From Gimesia algae (GTDB lineage: Bacteria; Planctomycetota; Planctomycetia; Planctomycetales; Planctomycetaceae), in contig NZ_CP036343.1 of assembly GCF_007746795.1 (NCBI RefSeq), positions 5,989,357 through 6,053,356 on the forward strand: a stretch of DNA of 64,000 nt, given 5' to 3'. Position 1 is the first letter of the stretch, and the number at the start of each line of letters is the position of its first letter. A program made the translations under genes and the position numbers. The notes beneath the pieces are model-generated. The model was not told the origin of the DNA, searched no databases, and saw nothing but the letters and a program-made list of their open reading frames with translations. Shown here in pieces: positions 45,142-54,621 of the stretch.

Positions 45142-47196
45142 ATGATCCAATTCGACTGTGAAACCTGTTTCCAGGAATATAAAGTACGTGACGACAGAGC
45201 GGGACAGACACTGAAATGCAAATCGTGTGGCAGCAGGATGCGGGTCCCAGCCGCTGGAGCGGGAGACTCAGAAGATTTCGAGGAAGAATATGTCGAGCCT
45301 GTTCGCCCCCGACGCAAAAAAAACACCGGGTCCTCGAAGCAGAAGAAGTCAAAAGGGGGTTCGAACGCCACCATCTACGCGATCGGCGCGGGAGTCGGGC
45401 TACTTGTAGTCATCGGTCTGGGGCTCCTGCTGTTCCGAGGTAAAGATCCCGGGCAGAACAATGTGGCGGGAAACGGAGGTGCTGGAAATGTCGAGGGCGG
45501 GAGCGCAGAGACCGGAACTGCAGCATCTGGTGGTTGGGTTTCGCTGGTAGACCCACCCCGCAAATCCACCAACTGGACTGCTGATCCTCAGCTTTCGATT
45601 GATCTGAAAGATCTAGATGAGAAATTCATTGTCCCTAACGTTCACACGCCCTTCATTGGATTGAAAGGCACAGGACAAAATAGCCAGATCATATCAGTCT
45701 GGAATCTGGCTACCGGAAAAGAGGTAAATGTCGTAAACCTCGAGATACCCGATAAAAAGTATTACTATGACTTGAATACGAAGATCAGTTTTGACGGAAA
45801 GTATCTGTTAACTACGGCCAAAGATCCGGAAACGAAAATTTCTAAACTGGCAGTTTTTAATGTGTCTACCGGTAAGCTGGTTTCAGAGTGGGAAGCAGGT
45901 ACCGCCGGCGCTCACATTAATGGTTATAAATTCAGCGGGCCATCCACTGTATTGGCAAAAACATTAAAAAAAGAAAATAATTCCTTTACATCTATTTTAA
46001 AATCATGGGATTTTAAGTCGGGAAAACTGATTAAAGAGGTGCTGCTCAAATCAAACTCCAATGATTTCAATACTTACAACTATCAAATCACCCCCGGTGG
46101 CAAATATCTTATCTCAGTCAGTTTTCAAACGGTATCTGTCTATGATCTATCGTCACTGGAACTGGTCAAAAAGATTGAATTATTAGAGCTCCTCAAGGCA
46201 GCCGACCCTGGTAATATTGTTTCCAGGTCCCTCAGTGTGACTGAAAAAGCAATTTCAGATGATGGAAAAGAGTTGGCATTACTGATGAAGGATTTGAATG
46301 GAACGTCACTCTGGACTCTGAACCTGAAAGACGGGTCAGTCGTCAACGAGTTATATTTTCCAGGTGATCTGTACGATGCCTTCAGTGAACCTGGCTATTT
46401 AAACAGTAAGCTTACCTGGAGTCCAGAGGGCAAAGGCTGGTTACTGTATGGAGCCATCTTTGTTGACCGCCAGCGAAAACAGGTCACCTGGGCTCTCAAA
46501 CCGGTTCCCAATGTCATCAGCCGTGCGAGAATTTTGCTCACCCCGGATTCCCTGGTTACACAGACAGCCAGTGCGATGAGAGACGCAGATGGTAAAACTC
46601 TATACAACAGAAAACCATTTCTGGTTACTGTTCCACTTCCCCTGGAAGAGATTCAACAGACGCTGGCTGCCTATGACAAGCGAAGTGAGGCTTATCTCGG
46701 TGCTGGTCAGCAGGTCAGCCTGGAAGTAAATGTAGGTAACATCAAATTTGGAAAACCAGATGAAGTTAAATCGATCCTCAGCGACGTCATCACACAGCGG
46801 CTGAAAACAGAGGGTTTTCTAGTCGCCAATGATCAACCCACTGTGTTCAAAATTGAATACCAGGAACAGGCGGGGAATACATTACAACTTGCCAAGAGTG
46901 TCAAACCCTCTGCAGAGAATCCGCTGGGGCGAGTCGCTACGGGAAAAACACTGGAAACCACTGCAGCCATTTTCGAACTATCGTGGATCGATCAGAAAAC
47001 ACAGAAAACACTCTGGTCGAAAAAAGTCGCCATCAATCCTCAAGTTCTGTATTTAAGAGAAGCCACTGCAGAGGGTGCACGTACTGAGATGTTTGAGAAT
47101 CTCCAAAGTCGACTACGGGCGGAGTTCATTCCCTATTTTATTCCTAAAGACGACAAGCTGAAGATGCTGCCTTTTGAAATTACACTGCCGGAATAA
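45142..47196 (+). CDS. Zinc-ribbon membrane protein with WD40-like propeller
   Basis: A 684-residue protein. The N-terminus is a zinc ribbon (C6, C9, then C26 and C29, as FDCETCFQEYKVRDDRAG and KCKSCGSRMRVP). It is followed by a basic linker (RPRRKKNTGSSKQKKSKGG), one membrane segment (about residues 75-98), a Gly/Asn-rich spacer, and an outside domain of WD40-like repeats such as ISVWNLATGKEVNVVNLE and FNVSTGKLVSEWEAG. The C-terminal 150 residues form a separate soluble part. The zinc ribbon would be cytoplasmic and the propeller outside, a layout suggestive of a sensor or scaffold (inference). The same zinc ribbon occurs inside the 3441 protein. Confidence 0.85.
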   Translation: MIQFDCETCFQEYKVRDDRAGQTLKCKSCGSRMRVPAAGAGDSEDFEEEYVEPVRPRRKKNTGSSKQKKSKGGSNATIYAIGAGVGLLVVIGLGLLLFRGKDPGQNNVAGNGGAGNVEGGSAETGTAASGGWVSLVDPPRKSTNWTADPQLSIDLKDLDEKFIVPNVHTPFIGLKGTGQNSQIISVWNLATGKEVNVVNLEIPDKKYYYDLNTKISFDGKYLLTTAKDPETKISKLAVFNVSTGKLVSEWEAGTAGAHINGYKFSGPSTVLAKTLKKENNSFTSILKSWDFKSGKLIKEVLLKSNSNDFNTYNYQITPGGKYLISVSFQTVSVYDLSSLELVKKIELLELLKAADPGNIVSRSLSVTEKAISDDGKELALLMKDLNGTSLWTLNLKDGSVVNELYFPGDLYDAFSEPGYLNSKLTWSPEGKGWLLYGAIFVDRQRKQVTWALKPVPNVISRARILLTPDSLVTQTASAMRDADGKTLYNRKPFLVTVPLPLEEIQQTLAAYDKRSEAYLGAGQQVSLEVNVGNIKFGKPDEVKSILSDVITQRLKTEGFLVANDQPTVFKIEYQEQAGNTLQLAKSVKPSAENPLGRVATGKTLETTAAIFELSWIDQKTQKTLWSKKVAINPQVLYLREATAEGARTEMFENLQSRLRAEFIPYFIPKDDKLKMLPFEITLPE

Positions 47197-47206
47197 TCAG
47201 AAACGT

Positions 47207-48649
47207 TTAACTCCCCTGTTTCAACCAGCCTCCCGGTTGGGATGTTGCTGTTTTCTGAGTGTCCTGATACCAGTCCTTGAGCTCTTTCAGCATGCGGGAG
47301 GTCTGCTGCGGTTGCTGCTTGCTTAGATTATTTTTCTCTCCCGGATCCTGATCGAGTCGATACAGTTCCACTTTTTCATTTTCAAATGTACCCGGCGCCG
47401 CGCGGGGATGCAGCACGACCAGTTTCCATAGTCCCTGTCGCATGGCTTCGGAACGACTTCCGTTATTCGACAATGATGCCCAGAACAGCGGGCGTTCGGC
47501 AATACGCTTTTGTTGAAACAGAACCGGCGAGAGATCAACGCCATCCAGGGGACGATCCTTGGGCACGTCGACGTGTGCAATTCCCAGTAAGGTCGGCATC
47601 ACATCCAGGCTGATCGCAGGCATATCAATCTCGGTTCCTGCCTGAATTTTTCCCGGCCACCAGGCGATGGCGGGCACCCGATGTCCGCCTTCATAGACTG
47701 AGCCTTTGGCTCCCCGCCATTTCGGACTGCCACTGGGAAAGTCACGCGAAGGACCATTGTCCGAGAAGAACAGTATGAACGTATTTTTATCCAGCCCGGA
47801 CTCGATTAAAAACTCGCGGATCTGGCCAACACCTGCATCTACGGGCAGTGTCATGCCCCGAAATTTCTCGATGCGTTCGGCTTCATTGGTCGGTTTCCAG
47901 CGTTTCCAGCCTTCGGCTTCACTGCGACGGACTGGATCGCCGGGCACCTGCACGGGATTATGAATGGCCTCGTGCGCCAGATACAGACAGAACGGCTGAT
48001 CTTGATTTTCTTTGATAAACTGCAGCGCATACTGATTGATCAGATGGGTTGAGTAGCCTGTCTCCTGTGTTTCTTTTCTTCCATGCCACCAGTCATGTTT
48101 GACGTGATCACCCACATGGCTGATGAAATCGATATTGCCACTGTGATAACCGACGAAGGTATCGAAGCCATGGTTGTCGGGATGGAACTCCGCGGAATTA
48201 TGGGGGTAGCCCTGGTGCCATTTTCCGATCAAGCCAGTCCGGTACCCGGCCTGCTTTAAGAGTTCGGCGAACGTATTTTCACTCCTGCGCAGACCTTTGC
48301 GATGTTCGGGATGATCGCTGACAGGATGGATGACCGCTTCAATCCCCGCACGCTGCTGGTAACGGCCTGTGAGCAGACCAGCACGCGTAGGAGAACAGAC
48401 GGTGCCCGAAGAATGGAAGTCGGTGAACTTCATACCTTCTGCAGCGAGGCGATCTATCTCGGGCGTTTTGAAATAGGGATTCCCAAAGCAGCTGACGCCG
48501 GCGTATCCCATATCATCGACCATGATCACAATCAGATTGGGACGATTGCCCGGCTGCCGATCAGCCGCGTCAACAAGATCTACCTGGCAGATGATGCCGA
48601 GAAGAGCCAGGACGAACATACCACTGAGCAGCTTGTCTTTGTGTTTCAT
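47207..48649 (-). CDS. Secreted sulfatase (type I, canonical CSPTR)
   Basis: About 480 residues with a signal peptide ending near VDAADR. The motifs are IVIMVDDMGYAGVSCFGN, the canonical formylglycine site CSPTR in GTVCSPTRAGLLTGRYQQRA, and LFFSDNGPSRDF. ATG at 48649 has AAGGA seven bases upstream and is preferred over ATG at 48670. It is a single gene, convergent with the zinc-ribbon WD40 gene, whose stop is only 11 nt away. Confidence 0.9.
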   Translation of the reverse strand: MKHKDKLLSGMFVLALLGIICQVDLVDAADRQPGNRPNLIVIMVDDMGYAGVSCFGNPYFKTPEIDRLAAEGMKFTDFHSSGTVCSPTRAGLLTGRYQQRAGIEAVIHPVSDHPEHRKGLRRSENTFAELLKQAGYRTGLIGKWHQGYPHNSAEFHPDNHGFDTFVGYHSGNIDFISHVGDHVKHDWWHGRKETQETGYSTHLINQYALQFIKENQDQPFCLYLAHEAIHNPVQVPGDPVRRSEAEGWKRWKPTNEAERIEKFRGMTLPVDAGVGQIREFLIESGLDKNTFILFFSDNGPSRDFPSGSPKWRGAKGSVYEGGHRVPAIAWWPGKIQAGTEIDMPAISLDVMPTLLGIAHVDVPKDRPLDGVDLSPVLFQQKRIAERPLFWASLSNNGSRSEAMRQGLWKLVVLHPRAAPGTFENEKVELYRLDQDPGEKNNLSKQQPQQTSRMLKELKDWYQDTQKTATSQPGGWLKQGS

Positions 48650-48910
48650 CACCAGGTCCTTGAATTTCATAATCGATGATGCGGAAGTCAGGTCTACTTA
48701 AGTATGAGTATATTACAAACACGGTACAAACACACGCTGCAATGTTAGCAGACCTGCAGAACAGACTGGTGGCTGAATCCATCCCCTGCTTTATTAAAAC
48801 AGTATTGAAAGAAAGAGCGTCTTCCCAGTACAATAATGGACTATACGATCCGATTGTACTTATTATTGGCGATTCCCCTCACTTTCAACTGTATTAAAAA
48901 GGCCCGAGCT

Positions 48911-49369
48911 ATGCCCAAAACTCTCTGTTATCTGTTTGGTGGATTTTTACTGATGGTCGCAGGAATAGGTTCTGAAGAGATTCGTGTTGCGCACGCATAC
49001 GCGCCCGATCAGTGTGATCAAGAAGGAGATTCGAAGGAAACAGAGGGCGAAAAACGACTCAGTCAGTTTATGCGCGAGAAGCTCACCAGTTCACAGCAGG
49101 TTCTGGAAGGGTTGATGGTGGAAGACTACGAGCTGATGCAGAAAGGTGCCAAACGGATGATCGAGATGAGCAATGCCACTGAGTGGCAGGTGATTGAAGG
49201 TCCCATCTTTGCCAGACAGAGTGAAGAATTCCGCTCCACCGCAAAAGAAGTCATCAAATTTGCCAAAGAGAAAAACCTGGATGGCGCTTCGCTCAGTTAC
49301 CTGCATTTAACAATGACCTGCATCGCCTGTCATAAGAAAGTGAATAAGGTCATCATCTCCCAGCGTTAA
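48911..49369 (+). CDS. Small exported c-type cytochrome-like protein
   Basis: About 152 residues. A signal peptide (about residues 1-24) is followed by an all-helical charged domain and a single haem-binding CIACH motif near the C-terminus (about residue 141), the position seen in class II (cytochrome c' type) four-helix cytochromes. The redox partner is unknown. ATG at 48911 has an AGG eight bases upstream; an in-frame ATG at 48836 would extend it by 25 residues. A strong terminator follows. Confidence 0.75.
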   Translation: MPKTLCYLFGGFLLMVAGIGSEEIRVAHAYAPDQCDQEGDSKETEGEKRLSQFMREKLTSSQQVLEGLMVEDYELMQKGAKRMIEMSNATEWQVIEGPIFARQSEEFRSTAKEVIKFAKEKNLDGASLSYLHLTMTCIACHKKVNKVIISQR

Positions 49370-49397
49370 CTCTCCAGCAATCCATAGCTATAATACA

Positions 49398-49437
49398 AAC
49401 AGGGGAGTGCGAAACGAAATCGCATTCCCCTGTTCTT
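49398..49437 (+). terminator. Rho-independent terminator, probably two-way
   Basis: A 15-bp stem (left arm from AACAGGGGAGTGCGA, right arm TCGCATTCCCCTGTT) with one G-T pair and a 7-base loop, followed by TTCTTTA. It lies between convergent genes and could also serve the minus-strand phosphoesterase gene, although the other side has few T residues. Confidence 0.85.
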
Positions 49438-49456
49438 TATACTCAGCCTGACTCGG

Positions 49457-51097
49457 TTACTTTTCAGTAGCAGTAGTCGAAGCCGTCTTTTCTGCGGGCT
49501 TTGCAGGTAAAACACGAATCACGCGCCCGCTCTGGTGCTGGTCGCCATCCATTTCCACCGTTCTAATCCGGATCAGATGTGTTCCCGGTTTTAAGCCGGC
49601 AGGCAACTTCGTCCGCCAGAGGTGCGTTGATTTTTTAGCTTTGGGCAGATTACGATATTTCTTACCTTCGACCGCATTTTCTGCTTCAGACAGTTTCTTG
49701 AAGCTGGGGTCGATTTCATCAATATGTTCCATCGACTTCCAGCTGCCGGACTCCCCGATCAGCATTTCGACTTTGGAGCGTTCTGAACCATTGAAGATAT
49801 TGGCAAAGATCTCAGTCGCTGCTGTCTGATCTGCAGTGACCTCTTCGGGAGCCAGAATATTCATCTGATAACTGGCTGCACGACCGGCGGCCCGAAAATC
49901 CAGATCGTATTCGGTACCGTCAAACGAGATAATCGAATACCCGTTGGGCGCGCCGTCCGCCATCATCGTATGGGGGATGCCGCGCTCATCCGGCGAACCC
50001 GACCACCAACTGCCACTCACTGTAACATTGATAATATGATGATGCGGTTTCGGACCACGCCAGCCATCTTCTTTTGTAATAAAACGATGCTCATGATGAT
50101 GTGTGTGTCCGGAGATCGACATGCAGAACGGTCGTTTTTCAATTAAACGATACAGGTCCTGGCGATCTTCCACATCCACCAGTGGAATATGCATCATCAA
50201 TACCACCAGCTGATCTGCGGGAATCTGCTGCAGGTCATTTTTGACAAACTCAATCTGCTGTTTTCCGAGTCCGCCCTGATAATGACCTTTCTTTTTCATC
50301 TCTTTGGTTTTATTTTCTTCTGGAACGATCCATTCGATATCGTCCAGCACAATAAAATGAACCTGTCCATAATCGAACGAATAATAAGCGGGACCAAAAG
50401 CGCGCTCAAACGTCTCATCACTCAGTTTATCATTCGGTGCATCATAGTTGATGTCATGATTTCCGATCACGTTGTACCAGGGAATCCCCAGTAATGCGAT
50501 CCCTCGGGCCTGCGATTCAAACAGCGAAAGATCGTCGAATAAAATATCTCCCAAAGTCACACCAAACGAAGCATCTGTGCCCACCAGTTCCTCAACGACA
50601 TCATGCGCAATATAATCTATTTCCTTCTGGTCGCGTGGTTGGGGATCGCCAAAAAAGATCGCCCGAAACTGTTCCGGCTCTTTTTGGGGGTACAGGGGAA
50701 AATCTACTGAAGCTGGCAGAGGTCCTGTCGGTTTGACACCCGGGTAATTGGATTTCGGGGATCCCGCCGGCTTATGAATGTAGTAAAACTCGGGAGTCAG
50801 ATTTTTGCTGTGAGGCGTTCGCCAGCCTTGAGGTTTGATGACAAATAAAATGGTATCATCATTCACAGGCAGCTCATATTTACCAGACTGATCGGTACAG
50901 ACGACTTCACGGCCATTAGATACACGCACGCAGGCCAGCCCCTGCTCACCAGGATCTCGTTTCCGGTTATGGTTGTTATCCTGAAAAACATAACCCGTTG
51001 CGGTCTGCTCAGTTTTTAATTCAGCCTCGACTGTTCCACTTAAGGAACCAATCAGCAGGCCTCCCAGCACGATTCCTGTTAGAAACGATCGACTCAT
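49457..51097 (-). CDS. Secreted metallophosphoesterase (calcineurin-like)
   Basis: About 546 residues. A signal peptide is followed by an SdrD B-like beta domain (DNNHNRKRDPGEQGLACVRV, about residues 40-105, with an EF-hand-like calcium loop). The metallophosphoesterase core has FGDPQPRD, GDILFDD, GNHD and GHTHHHEH, which supply the two-metal site, and a C-terminal beta domain closes the protein. It probably hydrolyses phosphate esters outside the cytoplasm. ATG at 51097 with AAAGGA is chosen; an in-frame ATG at 51124 exists. Confidence 0.88.
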   Translation of the reverse strand: MSRSFLTGIVLGGLLIGSLSGTVEAELKTEQTATGYVFQDNNHNRKRDPGEQGLACVRVSNGREVVCTDQSGKYELPVNDDTILFVIKPQGWRTPHSKNLTPEFYYIHKPAGSPKSNYPGVKPTGPLPASVDFPLYPQKEPEQFRAIFFGDPQPRDQKEIDYIAHDVVEELVGTDASFGVTLGDILFDDLSLFESQARGIALLGIPWYNVIGNHDINYDAPNDKLSDETFERAFGPAYYSFDYGQVHFIVLDDIEWIVPEENKTKEMKKKGHYQGGLGKQQIEFVKNDLQQIPADQLVVLMMHIPLVDVEDRQDLYRLIEKRPFCMSISGHTHHHEHRFITKEDGWRGPKPHHHIINVTVSGSWWSGSPDERGIPHTMMADGAPNGYSIISFDGTEYDLDFRAAGRAASYQMNILAPEEVTADQTAATEIFANIFNGSERSKVEMLIGESGSWKSMEHIDEIDPSFKKLSEAENAVEGKKYRNLPKAKKSTHLWRTKLPAGLKPGTHLIRIRTVEMDGDQHQSGRVIRVLPAKPAEKTASTTATEK

Positions 51098-51275
51098 TGA
51101 TTTTCCTTTAAAATACAAAATCATAATATTACTTAATCTGGTTTATTAATATGGTACGAACTCATAGCAGCTGACTAAACCCACAATAGAATATTTTCCT
51201 GACTTGAATTGAATCACTGTACGGGTGGCAAGAACAATTTTTAACGACAGGTCAGGCAGCGCTGATTTCGTCCGT

Positions 51276-51321
51276 GAAAGAAAACAACCGGAGAGTGGCG
51301 ATCAATCCCTTCTCCGGTTGT
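51276..51321 (-). terminator. Rho-independent terminator of the DUF1559 gene
   Basis: On the minus strand the stem ACAACCGGAGA / TCTCCGGTTGT (11 bp, perfect) with a 16-base loop is followed by TTTTCTTTC. It lies 37 nt after the DUF1559 stop. Confidence 0.82.
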
Positions 51322-51357
51322 GGTAGCCAATGGTCACATTCATACTTTTAAGATGGA

Positions 51358-52344
51358 TTAAAAGTTATCAATGACTTCACGCCCCGACCGGGTACCTAAA
51401 GCCTGTAATATCGTCTGACTGATATTTTCTGAAATGAAGCGGCAGGAGCCATCCACCAGACAGACCTGAACTCCGCCATCATGCAGACTCCGCAAAGCAG
51501 CAATTTGAGTTCCATCGTTGGCCTCAGTACAAGGCATTTCTGTTGTACTGCTGCATTTACTCAGAATATCGGCAGTCCGGCTGTTAGGAGTGCGACCTGT
51601 ACTGAAGGCAGAGCCTCCCATTCCGGAATAGACCCAGGCGCCACGTGCATCTGAAGTCACATCATTCAGATAGGTTAATTCACCCACCAGAAACGTATTG
51701 GTTGTTCCATCTTTGATATCCCGGATATTCACCGAAGAATTAATCGTGAATACTCCCCCGGTGGTATTATTATAAGAAGCCGTCAGGTCGCCTGAACCAT
51801 AGTTTGCGCCATAGTTTCCACGAGACATGTGCTCAATCGACCGGAAAGCGACATTGCTGCGCCGATCCCAGGGGTGGCTGGGACAACGATAAGCAACCGG
51901 AGAAAAATGCCCGAAAATGTTGTTCATATAATCCAGAGGATCTCGCCCATTAAGAATGGGGGCAGCTTTTTCCCACAGAGCGCTTTGTTCCATCTGAGGC
52001 AAAATGAAGACCAGCCAGTTTCCACCCAGGCTTTGTCCACTGCCACATTCCTGGAGTCCTGTCAGATTGGTCGGGGGGGAACCGCCACAAGGACCGATTA
52101 CCCCCCCCGGAGGAAACACGTTGTGCGTATCATGGTAGTTTTGCAGAGCAAGGCCCAGCTGCTTGAGATTGTTTTTACAGCTGCTGCGACGGGCCGCTTC
52201 CCGAGCCTGTTGCACAGCCGGTAATAGAAGTGCGATCAAAATAGCTATAATGGCAATGACGACCAGCAGCTCAATTAAGGTAAAGCCACGACGTTTTCTG
52301 GTAGTCTGATTCACGGGCTTAACTAACGACAGTAAGCGTTGCAT
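51358..52344 (-). CDS. DUF1559 pseudopilin-like protein, copy B
   Basis: About 328 residues. The type IV pilin leader is [20 protein letters not shown], followed by the DUF1559 hallmark [20 protein letters not shown] and, at the end, [20 protein letters not shown]. Such proteins are numerous in planctomycetes; their role is not established. It is nearly the same as the gene at 52953-53939. ATG at 52344, six bases after AAGGAG, is the preferred start. The terminator at 51276-51321 follows. Confidence 0.92.
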   Translation of the reverse strand: MQRLLSLVKPVNQTTRKRRGFTLIELLVVIAIIAILIALLLPAVQQAREAARRSSCKNNLKQLGLALQNYHDTHNVFPPGGVIGPCGGSPPTNLTGLQECGSGQSLGGNWLVFILPQMEQSALWEKAAPILNGRDPLDYMNNIFGHFSPVAYRCPSHPWDRRSNVAFRSIEHMSRGNYGANYGSGDLTASYNNTTGGVFTINSSVNIRDIKDGTTNTFLVGELTYLNDVTSDARGAWVYSGMGGSAFSTGRTPNSRTADILSKCSSTTEMPCTEANDGTQIAALRSLHDGGVQVCLVDGSCRFISENISQTILQALGTRSGREVIDNF

Positions 52345-52612
52345 CATTCTCTCCTTCATAAATACAAAAAATGACATAGAACATTAAAATTTCTCAAAAC
52401 GATTCCGATTATTTAAATCACAAGAGCCTGGCCTGATGACTCAGACACAATGCAGGACTACCTGCTCAGGTAACTGCTCCCGCATAGAGTGGAAAATGAG
52501 TTGAGAGATCAGAATCACTGACAGTCTGCTGTACTGCCAGTGAAACGAATTCAATACTTCTTGATAGTAGCATGAGCAAACTGGACCTGGCCCCAAAACA
52601 CTGGCTTGGGGC

Positions 52613-52741
52613 TTAGGGATCGGTGTACTCGGGAGTCGGAGTCGAGTCGCCGATCACGCCTTCCTCTGGCTCTCCTGAGCAACCTGAAGTTGCCAGCGCC
52701 AGACAGGTCAAGCAAAACATGCATAACAATAATTTCTTCAT
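52613..52741 (-). CDS. Very small lipoprotein between the DUF1559 genes
   Basis: A 42-residue protein: Lys-Lys-Leu-rich n-region, hydrophobic core, lipobox ATSGC, then an acidic tail ending PTPTPEYTDP-like (ESTP/TPEYTDP). GGAGAG seven bases before the ATG at 52741 is a strong ribosome site. Short lipoproteins of this type are often found directly beside DUF1559 genes in planctomycetes. It lies between the two copies on the same strand. Confidence 0.8.
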   Translation of the reverse strand: MKKLLLCMFCLTCLALATSGCSGEPEEGVIGDSTPTPEYTDP

Positions 52742-52791
52742 CACTTATCTCTCCAATCATTAAAAAAAAATACAGATAATAATACAGATAT

Positions 52792-52826
52792 AGTCGAGGA
52801 ATGAATTTTCAGGTCATTCCTCGACT
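52792..52826 (-). other. Perfect 13-bp stem-loop between DUF1559 copy A and the lipoprotein gene
   Basis: Arms AGTCGAGGAATGA (52792-52804) and TCATTCCTCGACT (52814-52826), loop 9 bases. No T-run on either side at once, so it may be a weak terminator, RNA-stabilising hairpin or processing site. Two smaller hairpins lie just beside it (around 52841-52864 and 52889-52906). Confidence 0.6.
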
Positions 52827-52952
52827 CAAGCTTGCATGTCTTTCAGGAAAAGTCCTGAGAGATCATTCGGCCTTCCGGTATGCTTCGGTCTCTTGAAAGA
52901 GACATTTTTGAATATCACGCCGCGGAAGGCTGATCTTGATAATAGATCGTGT

Positions 52953-53939
52953 TTAGAAGTTATCGATCACTTCACGACCGGCACGCGTTCCCAGTGCATT
53001 CCAGATTGTCTGGCTGATGTTTTCCGAAATGAATCGGCCGGAACCATCAACGAAACAGACCTGCACACCACCATCATGCATACTGCGGGCAGCGGCAATC
53101 TGGGTTCCATCATTCCCTTCAGTACAGGGATGCTCTGTCGATGAACTGCAGCTGGCCAGAATGTCAGCAAGCGTACTGTTCGGACCACGGCCGGCACTGA
53201 AAGCGGATCCGCCCATACCAGAATAAACCCAGGCACCACGGGCATCGGCGGTCACATCGTTGGCATAGACCAGTTCGCTGACCAGCAGAGTGTTGGTGGT
53301 ACCATCTTTGATGTCACGAATACTTACGGAAGAGTTGGCTGTGAAAACGCCACCGGTAGTATTGGCATAAGAAGCGGTCAGATCATCTGCACCATAATTG
53401 GCACCATAGTTGGCCCGCGACATGTGTTCCAGAGCCCGGAAAGCCACATTGCTGCGACGGTCCCAGGGATGACTGGGGCAACGGTAGGCAGCAGGTGAAA
53501 AATGTCCAAAGACGTTATTCATGCTGTCCAGCGGATTATTGGTATTCAAAATGGGAGCCGCCTTTTCCCACAAAGCACTTTGCTCCATTTGAGGCAGAAT
53601 AAAGACCATCCAGTTCCCGCCGAGACTCTGTCCACTACATTCCTGGCTGCCGGAAAGATTGGTGGGAGGTGTACCGGCACAGGTACCAATGACGCCACCG
53701 GGAGGAAAAACACCATGTGTGTCGTGATAATTTTGTAATGCAATCCCCAACTGTTTGAGATTGTTTTTGCAGCTGCTGCGACGGGCGGCTTCACGTGCCT
53801 GCTGCACAGCGGGTAACAGTAACGCAATCAGAATTGCGATGATGGCAATCACCACCAGTAGTTCAATCAAAGTAAATCCACGACGTGGTGCTGAATTCAC
53901 AGCACGCGCACCGGCAAGGCGCGAAAAACGAAGAAGCAT
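52953..53939 (-). CDS. DUF1559 pseudopilin-like protein, copy A
   Basis: About 328 residues, with the same layout as copy B: leader, [40 protein letters not shown], and [20 protein letters not shown] near the end. The two proteins match over most of their length with scattered replacements, so they are a recent tandem duplication or are held alike by gene conversion. The start is ATG at 53939 after GAGGGG; a TTG at 53954 is less likely. Confidence 0.92.
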   Translation of the reverse strand: MLLRFSRLAGARAVNSAPRRGFTLIELLVVIAIIAILIALLLPAVQQAREAARRSSCKNNLKQLGIALQNYHDTHGVFPPGGVIGTCAGTPPTNLSGSQECSGQSLGGNWMVFILPQMEQSALWEKAAPILNTNNPLDSMNNVFGHFSPAAYRCPSHPWDRRSNVAFRALEHMSRANYGANYGADDLTASYANTTGGVFTANSSVSIRDIKDGTTNTLLVSELVYANDVTADARGAWVYSGMGGSAFSAGRGPNSTLADILASCSSSTEHPCTEGNDGTQIAAARSMHDGGVQVCFVDGSGRFISENISQTIWNALGTRAGREVIDNF

Positions 53940-54621
53940 CAAGCATCCCCTCAAAAGTGAAGAAAAGAAATATTAAGCGTTTCAGCGTTTCAAGGCACTT
54001 TGATGCCGGTGTTGGTCTTGACTGACCAAAGCTCGGGGGAAGGTAGACTTCGTTCTCCGAATTTTTCAGAATCTTACCGGTGGATTATTAAGATTACATG
54101 TCCATAAAATGAAATCTTCTTCGTGATCGCTGCCGAACCATTCCGAAACAGAGTTTCAACGACTCTCGAACTTAGAGAATTTTTTAGAAAAGAAACTGCG
54201 TTTCTCAACTGAGTTCATTCGATTTGAAACTGTCAATGCAGAGGGAATTCACTGATGTGCAACCTGTCCATCACCCGAAATCCCTGATCAGAATTTCTTT
54301 GATACCATTTTTGACGTGATGATTTTTCAGAAATCAACATCTTGTTTTACATGCAGGGAAACTAGGCTGCAGTAATGATAGACGGCGAAGTATTTTTCAA
54401 AACTCGAACATTTATCAGAAATAGTCTGTAACGCTTCAGGAATATCTCCCGATTTGCATCAGGTTTGAATGGAATCGATCTCTACCTTGGGAGATCGGCA
54501 AATGATGAGCGGGGATTGACGACAGCCGGAGGTTTTCTCATAGTAAAAGAAAGTTACTTACCGCTCCGACTTCTCGGGAGTGAGCCGATGTCCCACTGTA
54601 TTCCTGGAGGAACCAGCCTGT
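53940..54621. other. Divergent intergenic region
   Basis: Non-coding. It must hold the promoters for the DUF1559 gene (minus) and the nuclease/phosphatase gene (plus). A minus-strand TTGACA occurs near 54230 but has no -10 at the right distance. A small hairpin GATCTC/GAGATC lies at 54477-54496. Nothing else was recognised. Confidence 0.5.

Noticed and set aside
52551-52760. 69-codon frame over the lipoprotein locus
   Set aside because: Another frame of the same stretch encodes the 42-residue lipoprotein with lipobox and ribosome site; this one has an implausible Arg-rich composition.
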